Shown here piece after piece: positions 34,523 to 43,253 of a stretch of 64,000 nucleotides of DNA. Position 1 is the stretch's first letter; each line of letters starts with the position of its first letter. Both the position numbers and the translations under genes were made by a program. The notes under the pieces are model-generated. The model saw only the letters and a list, made by a program, of their open reading frames with translations. It was not told the origin of the DNA and made no database searches. The stretch covers positions 41,988 through 105,987 of the forward strand of contig NZ_JAAMQJ010000012.1 of NCBI RefSeq assembly GCF_013523125.1. Direction: 5' to 3'. Origin of the DNA: Pseudomonas entomophila (GTDB lineage: Bacteria > Pseudomonadota > Gammaproteobacteria > Pseudomonadales > Pseudomonadaceae).

Positions 34523-35842
34523 ATGCACATGAGCGCAGACCCCCAGCGGCACCCCGCCCCAAGCACCCCGATCTCCATCGATGACGCACCGCTCAACCTG
34601 CTGGTCGTGCTGGTCGCCCTCAGTGCCTTCGGCGGCATCATCGTCGACGGCTACATCCTTGGGGTGATCGGCGCGGCCATCACGCCGGCAGCGGCCGAGC
34701 TGAGTCTGTCGCCGCTGAGCCAGGGCCTGATCGCCGCCAGCGCGCTGATCGGCATCTTCGTCAGCGGGCTGGTGTTCGGGCGCGTCGCCGACCGGTTCGG
34801 CCGCAAGCGGGTGTTCTTCTGGAACCTGGTGGGCTTCATCGGCGTATCCCTGGCCCAATTGTTCGTGGTCGGCACCTGGGACCTGGTGGCCCTGCGCATG
34901 CTGTTGGGGCTGTTGATCGGTGTGGAGTACGCGGTCGGTACGTCGCTGCTCGCCGAGTTCGCCCCGCGCCGGCACCGCAGCCTGTTGCTGGGCAGCATCG
35001 CGCTGTTCTGGTTCGTGGGGTTCGTCGCGGCGTTCTTCGTCGGGCATTTCTGGTCGCCCGAGGCCTGGCGCGGCCTGCTCGCCAGCAGTGCGATCCCGGC
35101 CCTGGTGACGTTGCTCATCCGCTTCGCCATCCCCGAGTCGCCTCGCTGGCTGCAAAGCCGGGGGCGCGAGCAGGAAGCCCTGGCCATCGTGCATCGCCGC
35201 TACGGGCCCGAATACGGCCTGCCCAGCGTCAAGCAGGTACACGGCGAAACGACACTGCGTCAATTCTTCGCCGAGAACGACGGGCGGCGGGTGCTGTATG
35301 CCGGCCTGTTCTGGTTCTGTCAGGTCGGTCCGATGTTCGCCATCTTCACCTTCATCCTGCCGGTGCTGGACAGCCTGGGGGTCAACGATGGGTTCTCCAC
35401 CGACCTGCAGATGAACGGGGTACAGATCCTTGGCGCCTTGCTGGGGCTGTGGTGGCTGTCCAGGGTGTCGCGACGCACGTTCGTCATCTCCACCTTCGCG
35501 GCCATGTTCGCCTTGCTGCTGGTACTCGGGCTCTGGGGCAATCCGCCGCCGCTGGCGTCGCTGGTGCTGTTCGGGGTGTTCGTGCTGGTGATCACCGGCT
35601 CGAACAACATCCAGTACGTGTACCCACCCGAGATGTTCGAGACCCGGTTCCGCAGCACCGGCGTCGGCTTCGCAGCGGCATTCAGCCGGATCGGCGCAGC
35701 GGGGGCGACCTACCTGCTGCCGGTCACCCTGCAGCACCTGGGGATTTCCACGACGTTGCTGATCGCGTCGCTCTTCCCGCTGGTCGGGCTGGTCACGTCG
35801 ATGTGGTGGGCACCCCAGACCAAGCACCTCGGGCTGGACTGA
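34523..35842 (+). CDS. MFS transporter, sugar-porter/metabolite type
   Basis: 439 aa, twelve predicted membrane helices. MFS signatures: GRVADRFGRKRVFFW between helices 2 and 3, and RMLLGLLIGVEYAVGTSLLAEFAPRRHRS after helix 4; PESPRWLQSRGR in the central loop is typical of the sugar porter and YdjE/aromatic-acid branches. Substrate unknown. CAGGAG at 34509-34514 supports ATG 34523. Not linked to a catabolic operon. Confidence 0.87.
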   Translation: MHMSADPQRHPAPSTPISIDDAPLNLLVVLVALSAFGGIIVDGYILGVIGAAITPAAAELSLSPLSQGLIAASALIGIFVSGLVFGRVADRFGRKRVFFWNLVGFIGVSLAQLFVVGTWDLVALRMLLGLLIGVEYAVGTSLLAEFAPRRHRSLLLGSIALFWFVGFVAAFFVGHFWSPEAWRGLLASSAIPALVTLLIRFAIPESPRWLQSRGREQEALAIVHRRYGPEYGLPSVKQVHGETTLRQFFAENDGRRVLYAGLFWFCQVGPMFAIFTFILPVLDSLGVNDGFSTDLQMNGVQILGALLGLWWLSRVSRRTFVISTFAAMFALLLVLGLWGNPPPLASLVLFGVFVLVITGSNNIQYVYPPEMFETRFRSTGVGFAAAFSRIGAAGATYLLPVTLQHLGISTTLLIASLFPLVGLVTSMWWAPQTKHLGLD

Positions 35843-35865
35843 TGCGGTTCAGGCACGTGGGTGGC

Positions 35866-36180
35866 TCATGGCTGCGTGGTGCCGCTGGCCAGGATCGCAC
35901 TGGCCAGTTCCATGTCGCTGGCCTGCAAGTCAGGCTGCTCGGCGCGTACCCGGTGCAGCGCCGCTTCCAGGTAGGGGCCGCGAATCGCGCCCTGGCTGGC
36001 GACGTAGCTGCCTGCATCGTCCCGGGCGGCGGCGACCAGCTTGTGGTCCCTGGACGTCAGGTAGGTCGAGGCCGTGGTCGCGCCCGACGAGAGCACGTCG
36101 CGCCAGAAGCCGTCGGCCATGGCCGAGCCGATGGGAAGGGCGAGCAGGGCAGCAGCGGCGATCAGTGTATTCAGACGCAT
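35866..36180 (-). CDS. DUF2388 family exported protein
   Basis: 104 aa with a signal peptide (MRLNTLIAAAALLALPIGSAMA) and the DUF2388 body: STYLTSRDHKLVAAARDDAGSYVASQGAIRGPYLEAALHRVR. Pseudomonas genomes carry several paralogues; predicted periplasmic, function unknown. Upstream is the orphan GspE-like gene on the same strand, separated by about 70 nt. Confidence 0.85.
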   Translation of the reverse strand: MRLNTLIAAAALLALPIGSAMADGFWRDVLSSGATTASTYLTSRDHKLVAAARDDAGSYVASQGAIRGPYLEAALHRVRAEQPDLQASDMELASAILASGTTQP

Positions 36181-36250
36181 GGGGTCACCTTGGCAAGGCA
36201 TCGATGGGTGCCCTTTCGAGCGTGCGCAGGGCATCAAGTTCCCCAGGCGC

Positions 36251-37933
36251 TCAAGCCTCGTCGCAGACCCGTCGCACCTCTTCGGCGTAGGTCAATCCGC
36301 GCTCGACCTTGTCCTGGCCGCTGCGGCGCAGGCTCCACAGTCCCTCATGCTCGGCCTGCTGCCGCAGCGCCGTCAGGTCGCCCTGGGGGGTGAGCGCCCG
36401 ACGTACACCGTCGGTCATCACCAACAGCTCGAACAGTCCGGTACGACCCTGGCTCGCCGTCCCCCGGCAGGTCGCACAGGCGCCCTGGCCCTGCGTCCCC
36501 GTGCCCTGGCATGCCGGACATGGCGCGCGCACCAGGCGTTGCGCCATGACGCCCAGCAACGTGGCCTTGATCAGGTAGTCGGCCACGCCCAGGTCACGCA
36601 ACCGCGCGATCGCACTGCAGGCATCGTTGGTGTGTAGCGTCGACAGCACCAGGTGGCCGGTCAGGGCGGCCTGCACCGCCACCTGGGCCGTGCTGGCGTC
36701 GCGGATCTCGCCGATCATGAGGATGTCGGGGTCCTGGCGCAGCAGCGCGCGCACGCCGGCGGCGAAGTCCAGCTCCAGGTGAGGCTGGACCTGCAACTGG
36801 TTGAACGCCGGGTCCAGGCGCTCGATCGGGTCTTCGATGGTGCACAGGTTGACGGTCGGCCCTGCCAGCCACTTCAGGCTCGCGTACAGCGTACTGGTCT
36901 TGCCCGAACCCGTGGGGCCGGTCACCAGCAGCAGGCCATGGGGGCGCTGCAGCAGCCCTTGCCAGCGCGTCAGCAACTCGCCCTCCAGCCCCAGGCCAGG
37001 CAGGCCTTGTCGAAGCTGCAAGGCATCGAACAGCCGCAGCACCAGCTTCTCGCCGAACGGCGTGGGCAGCGTCGACAGGCGCAGCTCCACCTCGTCGCCG
37101 CTCGGCAGCCGGGTGCGCAGACGGCCATCTTGCGGCCGGCGTTTTTCCGCGACGTTCATGCGCGCCAGGTGCTTCAGCCGGCTGGTCAGTGCCAGGGCGA
37201 TGCCGCCTGGAAACGTGTAGACCCGATGCAGCAGGCCATCGATCCGGTAACGCAGGTGGGCCTGGTCCTGACGTGGTTCCAGGTGAATGTCGCTGGCTCG
37301 CTGCTCGATGGCGTATTGCAGTATCCAGTCGACGATGTGCACCACATGCGCTTCCTGGGGGGCACTGTCGGAAGACCCTTGGCCCAGCGCCAGCAGGTGT
37401 TCGAGCTCGACCAGGTCGTTGGCCTGGCGCTGATGGGCGCCCTGGACCGATTCGGCCAGGCGGAACAGGGTTTGGCCCAGTTGCCGCAGCTGGCGTGGGC
37501 AGGCCAGTACACGCCGGACCGGACGGCCGAGGCCTTGGGCCAGGTCGGCCTCCCAGTCCCGACGATAAGGCTGGGCGCTGGCGATGGTCACGCCGGCCTC
37601 GTCGACCGCTACCGGCAGGATGCCATGGCGCTGGGCGAAACCTGGCGAGACCAGCCCAGTGACGCGGGTCAGGTCCATCTGCAGGGGATCGAGGCGCAGG
37701 TACGGCTGGCCTACCTGATCGGCCAGCCACTGACCCAGGCGTTCGAGGTTCCAGGTCTGGCCAGCGTGCAGCGCGTCCTCGAAGCCGAAGGTCGCCAGGT
37801 GTTCAAGGGGGTGTTCGGCGGCCAGCGGACGATCGCGTGCCCGGGCGGCCTGGGCAGGGGTGAGGCGTGCGGTGTCGACCAGGCGGTCGAGCAGGCGATG
37901 CAGGTCGAGCGACCCGTCGTCAGGTGTGTGCAT
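36251..37933 (-). CDS. Orphan GspE/PilB-type secretion ATPase
   Basis: 560-aa hexameric ATPase of the type II secretion/type IV pilus family. It has an N-terminal MshEN-like region (about 15-150), the N2 domain (ASDIHLEPRQDQAHLRYRIDG), Walker A GPTGSGKTSTLY (about 337-348), Asp box, Walker B DILMIGEIRD, a His box (TLHTND) and a four-cysteine zinc motif CPAC...CATC (about 470-490) found in GspE. Expected partners GspF/PilC, pseudopilins or a secretin are not encoded nearby. The start at 37933 is uncertain; in-frame ATGs exist at 37957 and 37972. Confidence 0.85.
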   Translation of the reverse strand: MHTPDDGSLDLHRLLDRLVDTARLTPAQAARARDRPLAAEHPLEHLATFGFEDALHAGQTWNLERLGQWLADQVGQPYLRLDPLQMDLTRVTGLVSPGFAQRHGILPVAVDEAGVTIASAQPYRRDWEADLAQGLGRPVRRVLACPRQLRQLGQTLFRLAESVQGAHQRQANDLVELEHLLALGQGSSDSAPQEAHVVHIVDWILQYAIEQRASDIHLEPRQDQAHLRYRIDGLLHRVYTFPGGIALALTSRLKHLARMNVAEKRRPQDGRLRTRLPSGDEVELRLSTLPTPFGEKLVLRLFDALQLRQGLPGLGLEGELLTRWQGLLQRPHGLLLVTGPTGSGKTSTLYASLKWLAGPTVNLCTIEDPIERLDPAFNQLQVQPHLELDFAAGVRALLRQDPDILMIGEIRDASTAQVAVQAALTGHLVLSTLHTNDACSAIARLRDLGVADYLIKATLLGVMAQRLVRAPCPACQGTGTQGQGACATCRGTASQGRTGLFELLVMTDGVRRALTPQGDLTALRQQAEHEGLWSLRRSGQDKVERGLTYAEEVRRVCDEA

Positions 37934-38027
37934 GGGCGGGCGTCCTTGCCAAGTCATGATCGACGCCAGCAAGGCTAGCGGCTCATGACCTCACCGGGGG
38001 GACGCAATCGTTACCGCGTCTTGCACC

Positions 38028-38342
38028 TCACACGCAGGCGTCGGTCAGCAGCGGTTGGCAGCGTACGCTGGCGTCATCGACGCAGATCAGGTTACGGATC
38101 TTGCGCGCGATCAATTGCGCCCGTGGCGCCGTCAGCCCGCTCACGGCAATTTCCATGTCCAGCAGGTCGCCCCGTTGACGCACGTGCAGTTCGTGCGGCA
38201 TCAGCGTTTGCAGGGCGAACAGGTTGAGCACCCGGCAGACGCTGTCGGACTCGGCCTCGGCGCTGAGCCAGTAGCGGACTTCCGCAGGGGCAGGGTGGGT
38301 ATCGAAAGCGTCTTGCACGAAAAGGCGTTCAGGGTTGGGCAT
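38028..38342 (-). CDS. Uncharacterised small protein, possibly ACT-like
   Basis: 104 aa. The middle and C-terminal part (RVLNLFALQTLMPHELHVRQRGDLLDMEIAVSGLTAPRAQLIARKIRNLICVDDASV) has a beta-alpha-beta-beta-alpha-beta rhythm reminiscent of ACT domains such as small acetohydroxyacid synthase subunits; this is a weak, visual inference. A GGAG ribosome site precedes the ATG at 38342. Divergent from an Lrp-family gene across 127 nt, which may regulate it. Confidence 0.65.
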   Translation of the reverse strand: MPNPERLFVQDAFDTHPAPAEVRYWLSAEAESDSVCRVLNLFALQTLMPHELHVRQRGDLLDMEIAVSGLTAPRAQLIARKIRNLICVDDASVRCQPLLTDACV

Positions 38343-38469
38343 GGCAGGCGCTCCAGGACAGATGACGCATTTTCCCATGCCGGTTCTGGCAATGTTTCGC
38401 TCATGACGCTCGAAAAAAGCCCATCGGCGCATGATACTGGTCGCCAATCTGCCCATTCGAGAAACAGTC

Positions 38470-38946
38470 ATGCACAGTGAGTTGGATGCCTACGACCGCC
38501 GGATCCTGGCGTTGCTGCAAGAAGACGCTTCGCTGTCCAGCGCGCAACTGGCCGAGCGAGTCGGGCTGTCGCAATCACCCTGCTGGCGCCGGGTGCAGCG
38601 TTTGAAGGAAGAGGGCGTGATCCGCGGGCAGGTGACCTTGCTGGACCGAAAGAAGGTCGGCCTGAACACGCAGATCTTCGCCGAGGTCAAGCTCAACGCC
38701 CACGGGCGCTCCAACTTCGCCGAGTTCACCGAGGCGATCCGCGGCTTTCCCGAGGTGCTGGAGTGTCACGTGCTGATGGGGTCGGTGGACTTCATGCTGC
38801 GGATCGTCACCCCGGACATCGAGGCCTACGAGCGGTTCTTCTTCGAAAAGCTGTCGAATGTGCCGGGGATCCAGGAGGTCAACTCGATCGTGGCCCTGTC
38901 CGAGATCAAGGCCACGACCTGCCTGCCGTTGACGGGGCGGGCCTAG
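38470..38946 (+). CDS. Lrp/AsnC-family transcriptional regulator
   Basis: 158 aa with an N-terminal HTH (LDAYDRRILALLQEDASLSSAQLAERVGLSQSPCWRRVQRLKEEGVI) and a C-terminal RAM/ACT-like ligand-binding domain (about 68-150). Likely responds to an amino acid. ATG 38470 matches the family start; the frame extends upstream without support. The last 4 bases overlap the convergent CYTH/CHAD gene. Confidence 0.9.
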   Translation: MHSELDAYDRRILALLQEDASLSSAQLAERVGLSQSPCWRRVQRLKEEGVIRGQVTLLDRKKVGLNTQIFAEVKLNAHGRSNFAEFTEAIRGFPEVLECHVLMGSVDFMLRIVTPDIEAYERFFFEKLSNVPGIQEVNSIVALSEIKATTCLPLTGRA

Positions 38947-40307
38947 CCGACCAACTGCTTCCAGGCGCGGCTCTGGTTGATCACGTGAGTCAGCTCGACA
39001 CGGGCGGCCAGCACCTCCTCACCCAGCGGCTGGTTGGCCAACTGGTGCAGCTTGACCAGGTCACCGTACAGACGGTCCACCTGCGGCACCTCGAGCACCT
39101 GGCGCGCATGGTGCAGCCAGGCCAGCAGGCGCTCGATGCGCGGCAGCTGTTCGGCCAGGTCTTCCGGCTGCTGGTTGTAGCGTGGCAGTTGCAGGTCACG
39201 GGCTTCGGCACCCAGCTGGTGCGTCAGCCAGTTGCCCAGTTGCGCACGGCCCTGGCGCTCGCCACGGTTGGTACGGCCCACGGTCCAGGCACGCGCCGAC
39301 AGCCAGCGCGCGGTCTCGAGGGAGAACTGCCCCCAGCGGGTTTCCAGCAGTTCGTCGGCGAACTGCTCGGGCGCGGCGCGGCGCACGTCTTCGTCGTCGT
39401 TGCCGGCCAGCACCAGGGGGCGCCAGTCTTCGAGCAGCGCGTCGAGGCTCGTGCGCAGGGTGTTGGTGGTGACACGCGGGGCGGCCTGGCCCAGGGTGGT
39501 GACCAGCGCGCGCAGCTCGCCCAGGCAGTCGACCCAGTCCTGCAGCAGGCGCCAGTGGCCGGTGTGGCGGTACTGCTCGGCCAGGCGCTGGCTGCTGCCC
39601 AGCAACTGCCAGGCCAGGGCCGCGAAGGCATCGTCCAGCGTCATGTCGACGTCCAGCTCGCTGACCGGCAGGTCCAGCGTGTGGTGGACGGGGTCGAGCA
39701 GACGGTAGCCGCGTTCGGCCTTGCTGATGTCGCAGGGCATCAGCGGCAGGCTGGCGGCCAGTTCGGCGGCCAGCTCGAGCAGCGCCTCCGGTGCGCCTTC
39801 GCGCAATTCCAGCTCCAGCTCGCTGATCGCTTCCTTGTGCTTGCCGACGATCACGAAGCCCTGGTCGAGCGCCGCTTCGATGACCACCTTGCTCTTGCCG
39901 CGGCCCCAGGCGATTTCCGCGACCTCGCGGGTGAAGTCGGTGGTGAACAACGGCTTGATGCGCTTCTTGTCCAAGTCGCGCAGGGCTTCGGGCCAGCAGC
40001 TGTCGTCGAGCTTCTTCAGGTCGAGCTTGACCTTCTCCAGCGGCCATTCGTACTCGCTGCGCTCGGACAGGCCGGCCACGCTCTGGCCACGGCACTTGAG
40101 CGTCTGGATGATGGCGTCGCCATCGCGGCGCAGGCGCAGGGCGACCTTGGCTGCGGCGAGGTCGCGCTCCGGCGTGTCGAAATACTGGTTGAGCAGTTCG
40201 CGCGTCTGCCAGCCGGACTTGTTGCGCTTCTTCAGCAGGGGGTGCTCGCGCAGGGCGTCGAGGGTCTCGCGGCTGGCGCGCAGTTTGAGTTCGGTTTCTT
40301 TGTGCAT
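38943..40307 (-). CDS. CYTH-CHAD inorganic triphosphatase (YgiF-like)
   Basis: 454 aa: N-terminal CYTH domain with the diagnostic ExExK motif (Glu4, Glu6, Lys8 in HKETELKLRA) and alternating charged strands (ALRLRRDG, KSKVVIEAALD), then a C-terminal CHAD helical domain (about 215-454) with conserved histidines (QYRHTGHWRLLQDW), which binds polyphosphate. E. coli YgiF hydrolyses inorganic triphosphate. Start at 40307 follows family length. Confidence 0.9.
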   Translation of the reverse strand: MHKETELKLRASRETLDALREHPLLKKRNKSGWQTRELLNQYFDTPERDLAAAKVALRLRRDGDAIIQTLKCRGQSVAGLSERSEYEWPLEKVKLDLKKLDDSCWPEALRDLDKKRIKPLFTTDFTREVAEIAWGRGKSKVVIEAALDQGFVIVGKHKEAISELELELREGAPEALLELAAELAASLPLMPCDISKAERGYRLLDPVHHTLDLPVSELDVDMTLDDAFAALAWQLLGSSQRLAEQYRHTGHWRLLQDWVDCLGELRALVTTLGQAAPRVTTNTLRTSLDALLEDWRPLVLAGNDDEDVRRAAPEQFADELLETRWGQFSLETARWLSARAWTVGRTNRGERQGRAQLGNWLTHQLGAEARDLQLPRYNQQPEDLAEQLPRIERLLAWLHHARQVLEVPQVDRLYGDLVKLHQLANQPLGEEVLAARVELTHVINQSRAWKQLVG

Positions 40308-40474
40308 CGCGGGGTGATCCAGGCTCAGGGGTGGGTGCCTACATAATTTGCCGGGCATTCGTGCAGGCAAAAGCGCCTCGGCAGACTCGACGAGTGTACA
40401 GCAGTCGGCCTTTGACGGTTTATTCCCAGTGCCGGATGGTCCTATGATGGGGGCCGACTCCGAGGAGAACGCGC

Positions 40475-41617
40475 ATGCCCCTGCCGACGCTCAAAGACCA
40501 GTTCGCCGCGCTGATCGCCGCGCCCTCGGTCAGTTGCACCCAGACCAGCCTGGACCAGTCCAATGCCCCGGTGATCGAGCTGCTGGCCGGCTGGCTGGGC
40601 GACCTGGGTTTCGCGTGCGAGATCCAGACGGTCAGCCCAGGCAAGTTCAACCTGCTGGCCAGCCGTGGCACTGGCCCGGGCGGCCTGGTGCTGGCTGGGC
40701 ACAGCGACACCGTGCCGTTCGATGAACAGCTGTGGCAGAGCGACCCGTTGAAGCTCGAGGAGATCGATGGACGCTGGGTCGGCCTGGGCAGTTGCGACAT
40801 GAAGGGCTTCTTCGCCCTGGTGATCGAGGCGGTGCGGCCGTTGCTCGAGCATGATTTCAAGCAGCCGCTGCTGATCCTGGCCACCTGCGACGAGGAAAGC
40901 TCGATGTCCGGTGCCCGGGCGCTGGCCGAGGCCGGACAGCCGCTGGGCCGCGCCGCCGTGATCGGCGAGCCGACCGGATTGCGTCCGGTACGTCTGCACA
41001 AGGGCATCATGATGGACCGCATCGACATCCTGGGCCGCAGCGGGCACTCGTCCGACCCGAGCCTGGGCCGCAGCGCCATGGAAGCCATGCATGCGGTGAT
41101 GGGCGAGATGATGGACCTGCGTCGCCAGTGGCAGAAGACCTACCGCAACCCGCAGTTCACCGTGCCGACCCCGACCCTGAACTTCGGCTGCATCCACGGT
41201 GGCGACAACCCCAACCGGATCTGCGGCCAATGCGCCCTGGAGTTCGACCTGCGGCCTCTGCCTGGCATGGACCCGGAGCCGCTGCGCGCGGCGATCCGGG
41301 CCAAGCTGGCGCCGCTGGCCGAGCGCCACGACGTGCGCATCGACTATGCACCGCTGTTCCCCGAGGTGCCGCCGTTCGAGCAGCCGGCCGACAGCGAGCT
41401 GGTCCTGCTGGCCGAACGGCTGACCGGGCACCGGGCCGAAGCCGTGGCCTTCGGCACCGAGGCGCCCTACCTGCAAGCGCTGGGCTGCGAGACCCTGGTG
41501 CTGGGCCCGGGCGACATCGCCTGTGCCCACCAGCCCGGCGAGTACCTGGAGGTGTCACGTATCGAGCCGACCGTGCGTCTACTGCGTGAGCTGATCCAGC
41601 ACTACTGCCTGAATTGA
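40475..41617 (+). CDS. argE: Acetylornithine deacetylase
   Basis: 380-aa M20-family metallohydrolase releasing ornithine from N-acetylornithine. Metal and catalytic residues visible: GHSDTVPF, GLGSCDMKGFFA, the TCDEESSMSGAR Glu-Glu pair and the C-terminal AYEAPY-equivalent FGTEAPYLQ and CAHQPGEYLE. GAGGAG ribosome site. Upstream of argA (N-acetylglutamate synthase), a conserved Pseudomonas pair. Confidence 0.93.
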   Translation: MPLPTLKDQFAALIAAPSVSCTQTSLDQSNAPVIELLAGWLGDLGFACEIQTVSPGKFNLLASRGTGPGGLVLAGHSDTVPFDEQLWQSDPLKLEEIDGRWVGLGSCDMKGFFALVIEAVRPLLEHDFKQPLLILATCDEESSMSGARALAEAGQPLGRAAVIGEPTGLRPVRLHKGIMMDRIDILGRSGHSSDPSLGRSAMEAMHAVMGEMMDLRRQWQKTYRNPQFTVPTPTLNFGCIHGGDNPNRICGQCALEFDLRPLPGMDPEPLRAAIRAKLAPLAERHDVRIDYAPLFPEVPPFEQPADSELVLLAERLTGHRAEAVAFGTEAPYLQALGCETLVLGPGDIACAHQPGEYLEVSRIEPTVRLLRELIQHYCLN

Positions 41618-41736
41618 CCCCCTACCTTGATCGTTCATGTTCTCGAGGAGACCGCGCGTGATGCCTGACCTGTTCCGACGATGACGTTCCTGTGCCACGC
41701 GTCGCCTTTCTTTCCCTCTTTGCCACAGGCCTTGTC

Positions 41737-43035
41737 ATGCCCGAATACGTCAACTGGTTACGCCATGCGTCGCCCTACATCAACGCGCACCGCGACTGCA
41801 CTTTCGTCGTGATGCTGCCCGGCGATGGCGTCGACCATCCCAACTTCGGCAACATCGTCCACGACCTGGTACTGCTGCACAGCCTGGGCGTGCGCCTGGT
41901 GCTGGTGCACGGTTCACGGCCGCAGATCGAAAGCCGCCTGGCCGCGCGCGGCCTGGAACCTCGCTATCACCATGGCCTGCGCATCACCGACGCGGCCACG
42001 CTGGACTGCGTGATCGATGCGGTGGGCCACCTGCGGATCGCCATCGAGGCGCGCCTGTCGATGGACATGGCGGCCTCGCCCATGCAGGGTGCGCGGTTGC
42101 GCGTGGCGACCGGCAACCTGGTCACGGCCCGACCGATCGGCGTGCTCGAAGGCGTCGACTACCACCACACCGGCGAAGTGCGCCGCGTCGACCGCAAGGG
42201 CATCGGCCGGCTGCTCGACGAACGCTCCATCGTGCTGCTGTCGCCGCTCGGCTATTCGCCGACCGGGGAAATCTTCAACCTGGCCTGCGAGGATGTCGCC
42301 ACCCGCGCGGCCATCGAGCTGGGCGCCGACAAGCTGCTGCTGTTCGGCGCCGAGGCCGGTCTGCTCGATGCCCAGGGCCACCTGGTGCGCGAGATCCGGC
42401 CCCAGCAGGTGCCCGCGCACCTGGAGCGCCTGGGCAGCGACTACCAGGGCGAATTGCTGGACGCCGCCGCCGAGGCCTGCAAGGGCGGTGTCACGCGCAG
42501 TCATATCGTCAGTTATGCCGAGAACGGCGCACTGCTGACCGAGCTGTTCACCCGCGACGGCGGCGGCACGCTGGTCGCCCAGGAGCAGTTCGAGATCGTT
42601 CGCGAAGCGTCCATCGAAGACGTCGGTGGTCTGCTCGACCTGATCACGCCTCTGGAGGCGCAGGGCATCCTGGTGCGGCGCTCGCGCGAGGTGCTCGAGC
42701 GCGAGATCGAACAGTTCAGCGTGGTGGAGCGCGACGGCATGATCATCGCCTGCGCCGCCCTGTACCCGATCGCCGACTCCGAATGCGGCGAGCTGGCCTG
42801 CCTGGCGGTCAACCCCGAGTACCGTCACGGTGGCCGGGGGGACGAGCTGCTCGAGCGCATCGAAGGGCGCGCACGCCAGAAGGGGCTCAAGACATTGTTC
42901 GTGCTCACCACGCGCACCGCGCACTGGTTCCGCGAGCGTGGCTTCGTGCCCAGCGAGGTCGAGCGGCTGCCAGCGGCGCGTGCCTCACTGTACAACTACC
43001 AGCGCAACTCGAAAATCTTCGAAAAGTCACTCTGA
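41737..43035 (+). CDS. argA: N-acetylglutamate synthase
   Basis: 432-aa classical ArgA: an amino-acid-kinase-like domain (about 1-280, LVLVHGSRPQIESRLAARG, binding arginine for feedback inhibition) followed by a GNAT acetyltransferase domain (about 287-432, LAVNPEYRHGGRGDELLERIE). First step of arginine synthesis. Start at 41737 gives the same length as P. aeruginosa ArgA; an upstream GTG at 41692 is in frame but less likely. A short gap of about 120 nt separates it from argE. Confidence 0.94.
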   Translation: MPEYVNWLRHASPYINAHRDCTFVVMLPGDGVDHPNFGNIVHDLVLLHSLGVRLVLVHGSRPQIESRLAARGLEPRYHHGLRITDAATLDCVIDAVGHLRIAIEARLSMDMAASPMQGARLRVATGNLVTARPIGVLEGVDYHHTGEVRRVDRKGIGRLLDERSIVLLSPLGYSPTGEIFNLACEDVATRAAIELGADKLLLFGAEAGLLDAQGHLVREIRPQQVPAHLERLGSDYQGELLDAAAEACKGGVTRSHIVSYAENGALLTELFTRDGGGTLVAQEQFEIVREASIEDVGGLLDLITPLEAQGILVRRSREVLEREIEQFSVVERDGMIIACAALYPIADSECGELACLAVNPEYRHGGRGDELLERIEGRARQKGLKTLFVLTTRTAHWFRERGFVPSEVERLPAARASLYNYQRNSKIFEKSL

Positions 43036-43080
43036 CCGGGCAGGGAGCGTGGCCGTTCGTTCTTTTTTTCGAACAGGCTA

Positions 43081-43109
43081 TTGTTCTCCACCTAGCGGAC
43101 CCTTAGGAT
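43081..43109 (+). promoter_or_regulatory. Predicted promoter of gabD
   Basis: TTGTTC (-35, 43081-43086), 17 nt, TAGGAT (-10, 43104-43109). Start expected near 43116, about 138 nt before gabD. Confidence 0.55.
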
Positions 43110-43110
43110 T

Positions 43111-43128
43111 CGTTTGAGATTTCAAACG
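43111..43128. promoter_or_regulatory. Operator-like inverted repeat CGTTTGA-GATT-TCAAACG
   Basis: Perfect 7-bp arms directly downstream of the predicted gabD -10, covering the expected start. Placement suits a repressor responding to GABA or a related inducer; regulator unknown. Confidence 0.55.
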
Positions 43129-43181
43129 CCTGATGCCGTGTACCGAGCCTGTCGGCCATACACGGCGCGATGCCTGAAGAC

Positions 43182-43199
43182 CGCCCTGCGGGGCGTTTT
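43182..43199 (+). terminator. Small GC hairpin with T run in the gabD leader
   Basis: CGCCC/GGGCG short stem followed by TTTT, inside the predicted gabD leader. Could be a leftover terminator of argA or an attenuator-like element; short and weak. Confidence 0.3.
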
Positions 43200-43253
43200 C
43201 CAACCCTCGACCATTCGCTCCGTGCGCGCACGGCGCTGTTAAAGGAAGCCGAC

